From: Cyclobacterium amurskyense
GTDB taxonomy: Bacteria > Bacteroidota > Bacteroidia > Cytophagales > Cyclobacteriaceae
DNA length: 64,000 nt
Reading direction: 5' to 3'
Assembly (NCBI RefSeq): GCF_001050135.1
Contig: NZ_CP012040.1
Coordinates: 3,799,001 to 3,863,000, forward strand
The notes below the pieces were generated by a model that ran no database searches, had not been told where the DNA came from, and was given only the letters and a program-made list of their open reading frames with translations. Position 1 is the stretch's first letter; each line of letters opens with the position of its first letter. This document shows positions 52,867-60,974 of the stretch, piece after piece. Made by a program: the position numbers and the translations under genes.

Positions 52867-54063
52867 ATGATCCAACGTTGGTTTAAATCTTTGGGCCCGG
52901 GACTAATTACTGCCGCTTTGGTTTTTGGTCCAGGTAGCCTTACAATTACTTCCAAATTGGGAGCCGTTTATGGCTACCACTTACTTTGGGTAATTATAAT
53001 CGCTACACTTTTGATGCTGACCTTTACTGGGATGGGAGCGAGGATAGGTTTGGCTTCAGAGCATTCTCTTATTACTTTATTTAGAAATAAATGGGGTAAA
53101 TCAGCCGCTTTGTTAGCTGGAATTAGTGTGTTTTTCGTGACCGCTGCTTTTCAGGCAGGTAATACTGTAGGAGCTGGCTTGGCTTTGTCCGAATCTCTAG
53201 GCCAGACCAATAGTTTATGGATTGTAATCATCTCATTAATGGCCATCTCTCTGCTTTTTTTTAAATCTTTCTATAAGATTTTAGAAAAAGTGATGATGCT
53301 AATGGTAGGCATTATGTTGATTTCTTTCCTATTCACCCTAATTCTTGCTCCACCTGCATGGGATGAGGTTCTGTCTGGGTTGAGCCCAAATATTCCGGAA
53401 GGGTCCTTTATCTTGGTAATTGCCTTGGTAGCATCCAGTTTTTCTATTGCAGGCGCTTTCTACCAATCCTATTTGGTGCAGGAAAAAGGATGGAAGAAAG
53501 AGGAGTCTAACGATGCCTTAAGAGAAAGCTATACAGGAATAGTAGTATTGGGTTTAATTTCTTCCATGATAATGATCAGTGCCGCTACCATCTTGTACCC
53601 TAAAGGAGTAACAGTTACTTCAGCAGGTGATATAGGTATGGCATTAGAACCCGTTTATGGTAAATTTTCCTTTATGGTTTTTATGGTGGGGCTTTTTGGA
53701 GCTTCATTTTCCTCCCTATTAGGGAATGCAAGTATCGGTGGTACCTTGCTTTCAGATTCCATGTCATTGGGTAGGAATCTTAATAGTACTCCAGTTAAAA
53801 TATTGATTTCCCTAATTATTATAATTGGTGCTTCTATTGCGCTAATTTTTGGGAGACTACCTTTGGAATTGATAGTGTTTGCACAAGGCATTACCATATT
53901 TGCAGTGCCATTTATAGGATTAGGCCTGTTCTTAATTGGTAACGATACCACTATAATGGGTGGCTTAAAAAACAATACTTTCACCAATGTGGTTGGGATT
54001 ATTGGTTTAATGGTGCTATTCACCTTGGCATTTAGTAATGCTTATTCCTTGTTTTACGCATAA
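52867..54063 (+). CDS. Nramp-fold transporter lacking the metal-binding motifs
   Basis: This 398-residue protein with about 11 membrane helices belongs to the Nramp (SLC11) group by its overall pattern, for example the first helix LGPGLITAALVFGPGSLTITSKLG. At the DPGN metal site the sequence is GPGS (21-24), and at the MPH site of helix 6 it reads IAG (194-196, within SFSIAGAFYQS). A canonical metal site is thus absent. It may carry another substrate. It precedes an epimerase and an aldolase gene, suggesting an organic acid or sugar acid. That link is inference; family-level fold is well supported. Confidence 0.8.
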   Translation: MIQRWFKSLGPGLITAALVFGPGSLTITSKLGAVYGYHLLWVIIIATLLMLTFTGMGARIGLASEHSLITLFRNKWGKSAALLAGISVFFVTAAFQAGNTVGAGLALSESLGQTNSLWIVIISLMAISLLFFKSFYKILEKVMMLMVGIMLISFLFTLILAPPAWDEVLSGLSPNIPEGSFILVIALVASSFSIAGAFYQSYLVQEKGWKKEESNDALRESYTGIVVLGLISSMIMISAATILYPKGVTVTSAGDIGMALEPVYGKFSFMVFMVGLFGASFSSLLGNASIGGTLLSDSMSLGRNLNSTPVKILISLIIIIGASIALIFGRLPLELIVFAQGITIFAVPFIGLGLFLIGNDTTIMGGLKNNTFTNVVGIIGLMVLFTLAFSNAYSLFYA

Positions 54064-54129
54064 TATGTTTTTATCCTGAATGAATGAAAGGGATGATTTA
54101 ATAAACCACTAAAATTTACTATTGAATCA

Positions 54130-55146
54130 ATGAAATCTATAGAAGAGTTAGAAGAAATACTAAGTAAGCCTACAGGCAATCTGGTTGAGGATATAAAAAA
54201 AATTAAAGGCGATATCCTGATTTTAGGTGTGGCTGGTAAAATGGGACCAAGCCTAGCCAAGCTTGCAAGCAGAGCATTAAAAGATGCAGGCAAGAAAAGT
54301 AAGGTCATTGGTGTTTCCCGTTTTTCTGATCCAAGTTTGAGAACAGATCTAGAAAGCCATGGGGTAACTTGCATAGCTGCAGATTTATTGGATGATGAGG
54401 CTTTACAAGCCTTACCAGATGCAGAAAATGTCATTTATATGGCAGGCAAAAAATTTGGTACAACAGGGCAGGAGCATTCCACCTGGGCCATGAATGCCTA
54501 TTTACCTGGAAGGGTAGCTACTAAGTACAAGAACTCAAAAATTGTGGTGTTTTCAAGTGGTAATATTTATCCATTTGTGCATTATGCATCAGGTGGAGCT
54601 TTAGAAGAAACCCCACCTGAGCCAATTGGAGAGTATGCTCAATCTTGCCTCGGAAGAGAGCGAGTTTTTGAATATTTTAGTCATCAATACAATATTCCAA
54701 TGTTGATGTATAGGTTAAATTATGCCATAGACATGCGTTATGGTAACCTATTGGAAATTGGCAAGATGGTCAATACCGAAAAACCTATTAATTTAAGGAG
54801 TGGCCATATGAATGTAATTTGGCAAGGAGATGCAAATGAAATTGCTATTCGATCTTTGCTACATACTACTAGTCCCCCGAAAATTCTTAATGTAACCGGA
54901 CCTGAAACAATCAGCATTAAACAGGTGGCTGAAAAGTTCGGCAAATTATTGGATAAACATCCAGTGTTCATCAATGAACCTGAGCCCAAAGTTTTGCTTA
55001 ACAATGCCTCGCTGTGTCATCAGCTTTTCGGATACCCAAGCGTTTCCTTACTTACCATGATTGAGATGACTGCTCAATGGATTCAACAAGATGGAAAGAC
55101 TTTGAATAAACCCACACATTTCCAAGAAAGAGAAGGAAAATTTTAA
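54130..55146 (+). CDS. NAD-dependent epimerase/dehydratase-like protein with altered active site
   Basis: The 338-residue protein is an extended SDR. GVAGKMG (33-39) is the cofactor motif, FSSGNIYPF (141-149) is the serine region, and GEYAQSCLGRE (168-176) holds Y169 but C173 in place of the YxxxK lysine. This replacement would be expected to impair the usual oxidoreductase mechanism. The gene lies 66 bases after the Nramp-like transporter and ten bases before the aldolase gene, so the three are probably one operon. The sugar substrate is unknown. Confidence 0.82.
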   Translation: MKSIEELEEILSKPTGNLVEDIKKIKGDILILGVAGKMGPSLAKLASRALKDAGKKSKVIGVSRFSDPSLRTDLESHGVTCIAADLLDDEALQALPDAENVIYMAGKKFGTTGQEHSTWAMNAYLPGRVATKYKNSKIVVFSSGNIYPFVHYASGGALEETPPEPIGEYAQSCLGRERVFEYFSHQYNIPMLMYRLNYAIDMRYGNLLEIGKMVNTEKPINLRSGHMNVIWQGDANEIAIRSLLHTTSPPKILNVTGPETISIKQVAEKFGKLLDKHPVFINEPEPKVLLNNASLCHQLFGYPSVSLLTMIEMTAQWIQQDGKTLNKPTHFQEREGKF

Positions 55147-55156
55147 TTATAAAATA

Positions 55157-56218
55157 ATGAGTGAATTAAACCCCGCTATCAAGCAATTGTTACATGATGG
55201 TACAGTGATACCTGCCCATCCACTGGCTTTAAATGAAGAAAGAAAACTTGATGAGAAGTACCAACGGGCGCTTTCGCGCTATTATATTGCCTCAGGTGCA
55301 GGTGGCATAGCTGTGGGTGTCCACAGTACCCAATTTGAGATCAGGGAAGAGAAATACGGACTTTTTGAGCCGGTATTAAGGATGGCCATGGAAGAGGTCA
55401 AGGCTGCTGCGATAGATAGACCATTCGCAATGGTAGCAGGAATTGTAGGAGATACAGAGCAGGCAGTAGCAGAAGCTACTTTAGCTAAGGAGTTGGGATA
55501 TGATTTGGGCTTGTTAAGTGCCGGAGGATTGGGTGACTGGTCCGAAAAAGACCTAATTAAAAGGGCAGAAAAAGTGGCAGAGGTTATTCCAATTTTCGGA
55601 TTTTACCTTCAACCTTCTGCTGGTGGAAGGTTGTTAAGTTATGACTTCTGGAAAGATTTTGCTGACATACCTAATGTTCAGGCCATAAAAATGGCCCCGT
55701 TTAACAGGTACCAGTCTCTAGATGTGGTAAGGGCAGTTTGTTCCTCTAGTCGACATGAGGAAATAGCCTTGTATACAGGTAATGATGACAATATAGTGGC
55801 AGACTTGCTTACTCCATTTACTTTTGTGGTCGATGGCAAAAAGGTCACCAAAAAGGTTGTTGGAGGATTGCTAGGCCATTGGGCAGTGTGGACTACCAAA
55901 GCAGTAGCACTAATGGAGAGAATAAAGGAATGTAGAGACAATGATTCCAGAGGAATACAAGAATTACTCGAATTAGGCGTTCAAATCACAGATTCCAATG
56001 CAGTGATATTCGATCCGAAACATCAATTTAAAGGCTGTATTCCAGGAATTCACGAAGTGCTAAGACGTCAAGGCTTGCTTAAAGGAACCTGGTGTTTAAA
56101 CCCTAATGAGGTACTGTCACCAGGCCAATCTGAAGAAATTGACCGAGTATACAATGCTTATCCATGGTTGAATGACGATGAGTTTGTAGCAAACAATCTT
56201 GAGAAATTCCTTTCTTGA
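55157..56218 (+). CDS. dihydrodipicolinate synthase-like (DapA-family) aldolase
   Basis: The 353-residue protein is a class I aldolase of the DapA/NAL superfamily: the Schiff-base lysine is K178 in VQAIKMAPF, and the catalytic tyrosine is Y150 in FGFYLQPSAGG. The usual GTTGE is VHSTQFE here. It is longer than true DapA (about 290), with an extra C-terminal part, so it is unlikely to be the lysine-pathway enzyme. In such operons relatives split or form keto-acid sugars. It is the last gene of the three-gene unit and converges with the hydrolase gene at 56223. Confidence 0.85.
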   Translation: MSELNPAIKQLLHDGTVIPAHPLALNEERKLDEKYQRALSRYYIASGAGGIAVGVHSTQFEIREEKYGLFEPVLRMAMEEVKAAAIDRPFAMVAGIVGDTEQAVAEATLAKELGYDLGLLSAGGLGDWSEKDLIKRAEKVAEVIPIFGFYLQPSAGGRLLSYDFWKDFADIPNVQAIKMAPFNRYQSLDVVRAVCSSSRHEEIALYTGNDDNIVADLLTPFTFVVDGKKVTKKVVGGLLGHWAVWTTKAVALMERIKECRDNDSRGIQELLELGVQITDSNAVIFDPKHQFKGCIPGIHEVLRRQGLLKGTWCLNPNEVLSPGQSEEIDRVYNAYPWLNDDEFVANNLEKFLS

Positions 56219-56222
56219 TACC

Positions 56223-57449
56223 TTATTGTGCCAAGAAATATTCAAAAAAGTTGTAAATAATCTTGTTGGATTCCGGATTTGGAGAATGGTCAGGTCGATT
56301 ACTCATGCCCACTCTGTCCTTGTAGCCATAGAATGAATTTGCCTTTAGGCTATAGTTCAAAGGAATCCAACGATTCTCCCCGTCCTCTTCACCACCAGAA
56401 ACCAAAAAAGGACGGGGAGCCATTAACACATGAAGTTCATGAAGGTCTTTCCCTTCCTTTATTAGCTGAGGATACAATCCTCTGGCTGGATTATCTTTAG
56501 TTGGAACACCTCGTTCTCGTCTTGGTCTTGGGTGATACCCCAGATAATAAGGCTCCCAATAATTAATATTTGGCCTAACTTGATCGAATACGATTCCAGG
56601 GTCTGACCAAGCAGCAGCAGCAAAATTCTCAAACAGACAAGATGCAAACATAGCCCATTTGCCTCCATAACTATGTCCCATAATGCCTATTTTGTCTTTA
56701 TTGACTTCCTTCATATCAGCCAATAAATGCCAGGCATTGGCAGCAGCATAAGCCATTAAAGAGAGTGGTTGAACTGTGGAATGATCGATGTCTGGATAGT
56801 ATAAAGAATAAGTCTTTGCATTGGAGGTTTCTGTTGTGCCGATAGAGAGCGTGACGAACCCTCTTTTGACCAATTGTAAAGCAAAGTCTCTATCTGGTTT
56901 TCCTTCTCCTATAGCCGTTTCAGGTTCGTAATACACAGTAACCACCGCAGGACGGTTATTGGCTTCATAGGGCAGTAAGAGATAGCCCTCGGTCATTTGG
57001 CCAGGTATCCACTCAAATCGAATTCTTTTTTTGATATAATCAGGTTTGTTGACTGTTTCCAGTATCTCGAAATTAGTTTTTACAATTAAATCCGGCCATT
57101 CGCCCATAAGCTTATGCCAGGAATCCAGTATTTCTTTTCTCCTTATTTTCCAGTCATCTAAAGTGGTCACCCGGCTTTTGTCATTGAAGATAAAGGGGTC
57201 CTTAAAATTCCCTTTTTTTCCTTCGTATTTAGCAGGGACAGTGAAATAAGGTGCAAGGTCATTCCATTCAACCATTATTTTATAAGGATCTTGAATGATC
57301 TCCCCTTCAATTTCCTTGTTTAGGTTCTTTCCATTTGTTGTTTGATTGATCTCCAATAAGGGTGAATCATTGGTGACTTCTGTATATAGTGTTGAAACAG
57401 TGGCAACTAATGATGTAAACAAGAGGAAGGATATAAATTTGATTGGCAT
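56223..57449 (-). CDS. secreted alpha/beta hydrolase (dienelactone hydrolase-like)
   Basis: The 408-residue protein has a signal peptide (residues 1-20) and an alpha/beta hydrolase fold with the nucleophile S260 in IMGHSYGGKW. Acid and histidine candidates lie in LVSGGEEDGENRW and NRPDHSPNPES. The layout resembles acetyl-xylan-esterase-like or dienelactone-hydrolase-like secreted esterases of Bacteroidota. It would cleave an ester, for example on a polysaccharide. The gene converges with the aldolase gene, four bases apart. The substrate is not known. Confidence 0.83.
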   Translation of the reverse strand: MPIKFISFLLFTSLVATVSTLYTEVTNDSPLLEINQTTNGKNLNKEIEGEIIQDPYKIMVEWNDLAPYFTVPAKYEGKKGNFKDPFIFNDKSRVTTLDDWKIRRKEILDSWHKLMGEWPDLIVKTNFEILETVNKPDYIKKRIRFEWIPGQMTEGYLLLPYEANNRPAVVTVYYEPETAIGEGKPDRDFALQLVKRGFVTLSIGTTETSNAKTYSLYYPDIDHSTVQPLSLMAYAAANAWHLLADMKEVNKDKIGIMGHSYGGKWAMFASCLFENFAAAAWSDPGIVFDQVRPNINYWEPYYLGYHPRPRRERGVPTKDNPARGLYPQLIKEGKDLHELHVLMAPRPFLVSGGEEDGENRWIPLNYSLKANSFYGYKDRVGMSNRPDHSPNPESNKIIYNFFEYFLAQ

Positions 57450-57647
57450 TTTCTGAATGGTCTATGTTTATTTAAAGGTAAGAATTTCAGTTCTTAAAGC
57501 CTTTAAAATAAACTGTTTTTCCTTTTAAAATCTGGACTAACATAAGGAATAAGGCATTTTTATTGGTAATGCAATATTTTATAAATGGATTGACAGAACT
57601 TGCGGAATTACTTTATATTGCGGTTTGTAAAATAAATTATTTGATAT

Positions 57648-59780
57648 ATGTTTCGGTATTGGCTTTTAATAATAATTACTATTGTTTTCACTTCCTGTGG
57701 TTCTACCTCAAAAGAAAAGATCAATGTAGTTGGTCCTGAAAACAATGATTTAGTGCAGTGGTTGGAAGGCGAAGGTTTTGCTTTAGCTTTCCATTCTGAC
57801 ATTAGCTCTGCCTTAGAAGTAATGGAAAATGAAGCCACCTTATTGGTGCTTTCAGGAGATTATCCGCATAAACGAGTAGCAATACCTGAAGATTTTTTTA
57901 CTGTCACTAAGGAGAACAACATTAAATTTTACCTTGAGTTTCCAGAAGACTTTGAGGGGCTTGAGAGTAATGGTGAAGTAATGAAGACCAGACTTGAACG
58001 AGCCGTAGTGGTGAGTGATCAATTTGGCACCAAATTAAGTCCTATGAAAATACTAGGCATTAACGACTGCCATGTTATATCCTCGGAAGTAAGTGACCCT
58101 TTGTTGGTAGTCGCTAAAGTGGCCGGTCTTGATAGCGCTGTTTATGGATTGGAAGGAGTTCCAGCATATCCGCTGCTGTTCAAAAAAGACCAAGGGTTTG
58201 TAGGACTAAGTAAGTTGTCTGGTTTTGCTAAAGGGAGGTTTGGCCCTGAAGCACACTGGAAAGTCATGTGGTCTCATATTATTACTGAACTTACTGGAAA
58301 TAAATCCTTTAGTTTTGATTCATGGCCTCGTTTACTTGAACCATCCTTCAGTGCTACTGCTGAATTGGACAGGGAAGATAAAATGAATAGCGTTAAAAAT
58401 GGAGTGGATTGGTTTGAAAAAGGAAAATTTTATATAGCAAAAGATTGGAAAGATTATTGGCTCAAATACCAAGGTGATGGTACCAATCCCATTGGTCCTC
58501 CAGTGCCTGCAAACTATCCGGTTGGAGATGGGTCTGAGGGTTTGTTGGAAGGTCATTCCTCCAATATCTTTTATGATGGTAGTCAACAATACAGGTATTG
58601 GATCAGAGCGGATGTTCAGGGAGAAGCAGCCTATGCATTAGCAGCAGCAGCCAACCTATTGGAAGAGCCTGCTTATAATGTTCCGGCAGAAAATTTGATT
58701 GCGTTTTTATTTAGAGAAAATCTTCGTGGAGGCCCACGTAGTGAGCCGGATTCAGCCGCCTTTGGATTAATAGGTTGGTCCAATACTCATCCTTATGTGT
58801 ATTATGGAGATGACAATGCCAGAGCAATATTAGGGGTTGTGGGTGCAATGGCGCACATGGGAAAAGAGGATTGGAATGAAGAGATGGTAGAAGCAATTTT
58901 GGCGAACTTTAGGACAACAGGGATATATGGTTTTAGAAGCAATCGATTAAACAATACCAATCTTCACAATTTGGGATGGAAACACTACTGGAATCAAGAA
59001 ACCATTAATCCAGCCCCTCATTTTGAATCCTGGATGTGGGCCATTTATTTGTGGTTGTATGACAAAACTGGATACGAACCATTGCTGACCAAAGCAAAAA
59101 CAGCGATTGAAATTACCATGGACAACTACCCAGAGGAATGGCTTTGGACCAATGGTATTCAACAAGAACGTGCAAGAATGATTTTGCCATTGGCTTGGTT
59201 AGTAAAAGTGGAGGATACACCAGAACATAGGGAATGGCTGGACCGAATAGTGAGCAAGCTTTTAGAAAATCAAGTAGAAAGTGGTGCGATTAGAGAAGAG
59301 TTGGGTGGAGAAGATAAGGGAAGATATGGTCGAACCTCTTCCAATCAGGAATACGGTCTACATGAGGCTCCTTTGATATTTGAGAACGGTGATCCCATAG
59401 CGGACATGTTGTATACCAGTAATTTCGCCTTTTTTAGCTTAAATGAAGCTGCCCATGCGACCAATAATCCGGAATACTTTGCCGCATTGGAGAAATTATC
59501 CGATTTTATGACGAGAATACAGGTTAAGAGTGAGGCAATTAAAGACCTTGATGGTGCTTGGTTTAGAGCTTTTGATTACGACCGTTGGGAATACTGGGCA
59601 TCAAATGCTGATGCCGGTTGGGGTGCTTGGGGAACCTTGACTGGATGGACTCAAAGCTGGATTGTGGCCACTCAGGTGTTGGTTTTACAGGACAAAAGTT
59701 ATTGGGAGTTAACAAGTAAATCATCTATCTCTGATACCTTCGATGAGAAATCATCTTTGATGCTAGAAGAATACAAATAA
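57648..59780 (+). CDS. lipoprotein with predicted alpha/alpha-barrel glycosidase-like domain
   Basis: The 710-residue protein has a lipoprotein signal (lipobox FTSC, cysteine near residue 17). An N-terminal domain (to about 230) of unknown type precedes a large helical domain with many aromatic residues (HYWNQETINPAPHFESWMWAIYLWLYD, WLWTNGIQQERARMILPLAWLV, DRWEYWASNADAGWGAWG). This looks like an (alpha/alpha)6 six-hairpin glycosidase or lyase fold. No named family is certain, and catalytic residues could not be picked. The gene is alone on the + strand, with a dispersed element after it, and faces the reverse-strand set beginning at 60243. Confidence 0.7.
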   Translation: MFRYWLLIIITIVFTSCGSTSKEKINVVGPENNDLVQWLEGEGFALAFHSDISSALEVMENEATLLVLSGDYPHKRVAIPEDFFTVTKENNIKFYLEFPEDFEGLESNGEVMKTRLERAVVVSDQFGTKLSPMKILGINDCHVISSEVSDPLLVVAKVAGLDSAVYGLEGVPAYPLLFKKDQGFVGLSKLSGFAKGRFGPEAHWKVMWSHIITELTGNKSFSFDSWPRLLEPSFSATAELDREDKMNSVKNGVDWFEKGKFYIAKDWKDYWLKYQGDGTNPIGPPVPANYPVGDGSEGLLEGHSSNIFYDGSQQYRYWIRADVQGEAAYALAAAANLLEEPAYNVPAENLIAFLFRENLRGGPRSEPDSAAFGLIGWSNTHPYVYYGDDNARAILGVVGAMAHMGKEDWNEEMVEAILANFRTTGIYGFRSNRLNNTNLHNLGWKHYWNQETINPAPHFESWMWAIYLWLYDKTGYEPLLTKAKTAIEITMDNYPEEWLWTNGIQQERARMILPLAWLVKVEDTPEHREWLDRIVSKLLENQVESGAIREELGGEDKGRYGRTSSNQEYGLHEAPLIFENGDPIADMLYTSNFAFFSLNEAAHATNNPEYFAALEKLSDFMTRIQVKSEAIKDLDGAWFRAFDYDRWEYWASNADAGWGAWGTLTGWTQSWIVATQVLVLQDKSYWELTSKSSISDTFDEKSSLMLEEYK

Positions 59781-59827
59781 GTTACTGCTTGTTAGGCTGC
59801 TTTTAATGATGAATTGAGCCTGACTTG

Positions 59828-60037
59828 AACCCGAAATATGCAATAGACATTCTATTTCGTGCTGAAATCGCTTCAAAATCAGCCACTTCGTTGCTGTTTT
59901 CAATTTCACCATAGCGGTGCTATGCTAAAATCTCCAAACAGCCCGATTGTCTTGCGATTGCAACACTTCCCGTAAACACGGGACAGGCTTCATCCCTGAC
60001 AGTCAGGGCGGAGAAATTCTATTAAATAATCCGGGTT
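59828..60037 (+). repeat. dispersed inverted-end element, copy 4
   Basis: A 210-bp copy with ends AACCCGAAATATGCAATAGAC and TTAAATAATCCGGGTT. It shares long blocks with copy 3, for example CACCATAGCGGTGCTATGCT and TTGCGATTGCAACACTTCCC. The left arm of the internal hairpin is changed (CTGTTTTCAATTT). Confidence 0.88.
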
Positions 60038-60198
60038 GAATGTGTAAAAATAAGGTTAGGTCCTGGTTCTTATACCCCATCACAAAATACTATGGGATGG
60101 TTATGGAACACTAGTGAATGTGAATTAGCATGCTATAGAGGGTGAGTCTATGTAGCTAAGGAGGCAGCACCTACTAAAAAAATGATACGAAACGATTA

Positions 60199-60234
60199 TG
60201 GAGGTATTGTTGTGTTTTTTTAACAATACCTCCA
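60199..60234 (-). terminator. probable terminator of the DUF1080 operon
   Basis: TGGAGGTATTGTT (60199-60211) and AACAATACCTCCA (60222-60234) pair perfectly. It lies 9 bases past the DUF1080 stop on the reverse strand. A short T-rich tract follows about 16 bases later rather than directly, so efficiency is unsure. Confidence 0.6.
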
Positions 60235-60242
60235 AGATCAAA

Positions 60243-60950
60243 TTAGAGCCTCTTGACTTTTATATTTCGAAAAAAGACCTTGTCTCCATGATCCGTTATC
60301 AAAATATGGCCTTCTTTTAGCTCTCCATAGTTTTTGTCGTCCTTAAATTTGTTTTCTGATTTTTTCTTCAGATAGTCTTTATTACCACGAGTGTAACTCA
60401 ATAATTTTTTTCCATTTAACCAATGGCTCACTTTCTTTCCTTTGGCTATAATTTTGCCTTGATTCCAACTTCCAGCAGGCTTTAGTTGTTTGTTTTTAGG
60501 CGGATAGAATAGGTAGGCAGCTCCAGTAGAAGTTGAACCATTGGGATCGTCTTTCACACCTTTATAATTATAATCATCAATAATCTGATATTCGGGGCCA
60601 TTGATCATCATTTTCCCAGTTTTCTCATTGTAGATGGTATCTACAAAGTACTTGATGCCGCTATTGGCATTTTCGGTCAGATTAAATTCGAAAACCAGCT
60701 CAAAATCGCCGTATTTTTCTTTAGTAATGATGTCTCCCCCACCTTTACCGTCCATAAATAGGGTGCCACCATCTATTTTCCAGCCTTTCATGGCTGAGGA
60801 TGGATTGTTTTTTGATTGCCATTTATCTAAAGAGCTCCCATCGAATAGTATCTCGTAATTTGTTGACTGAGCCAATAATTCCTGAGAGGAGAAAGCGCCA
60901 GCTAAGAGTATTATTGCGATTAATCGGATGTAATTTTTGAAATTTACCAT
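60243..60950 (-). CDS. DUF1080 (3-keto-disaccharide hydrolase-like) secreted protein
   Basis: The 235-residue protein has a signal peptide (residues 1-27) and one DUF1080 domain, a concanavalin-like sandwich. Typical segments are LFDGSSLDKWQSKNN, GDFELVFEFNLTENANSGIKYFVD, GPEYQIIDD, and the final GDKVFFRNIKVKRL. Some members cleave 3-keto-glycosides; others have unknown function. It lies 24 bases after the ceramidase-like gene on the same strand. A hairpin follows its stop. The exact substrate is unknown. Confidence 0.9.
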   Translation of the reverse strand: MVNFKNYIRLIAIILLAGAFSSQELLAQSTNYEILFDGSSLDKWQSKNNPSSAMKGWKIDGGTLFMDGKGGGDIITKEKYGDFELVFEFNLTENANSGIKYFVDTIYNEKTGKMMINGPEYQIIDDYNYKGVKDDPNGSTSTGAAYLFYPPKNKQLKPAGSWNQGKIIAKGKKVSHWLNGKKLLSYTRGNKDYLKKKSENKFKDDKNYGELKEGHILITDHGDKVFFRNIKVKRL

Positions 60951-60974
60951 AATATTATAGGTGGGATTACCGGG

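Larger units (their letters stand above)
59781..60242. other. intergenic region with a dispersed element and a terminator
   Basis: No gene is supported. It contains copy 4 of the dispersed element (59828-60037) and a strong hairpin at 60199-60234 after the DUF1080 gene. Confidence 0.5.
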
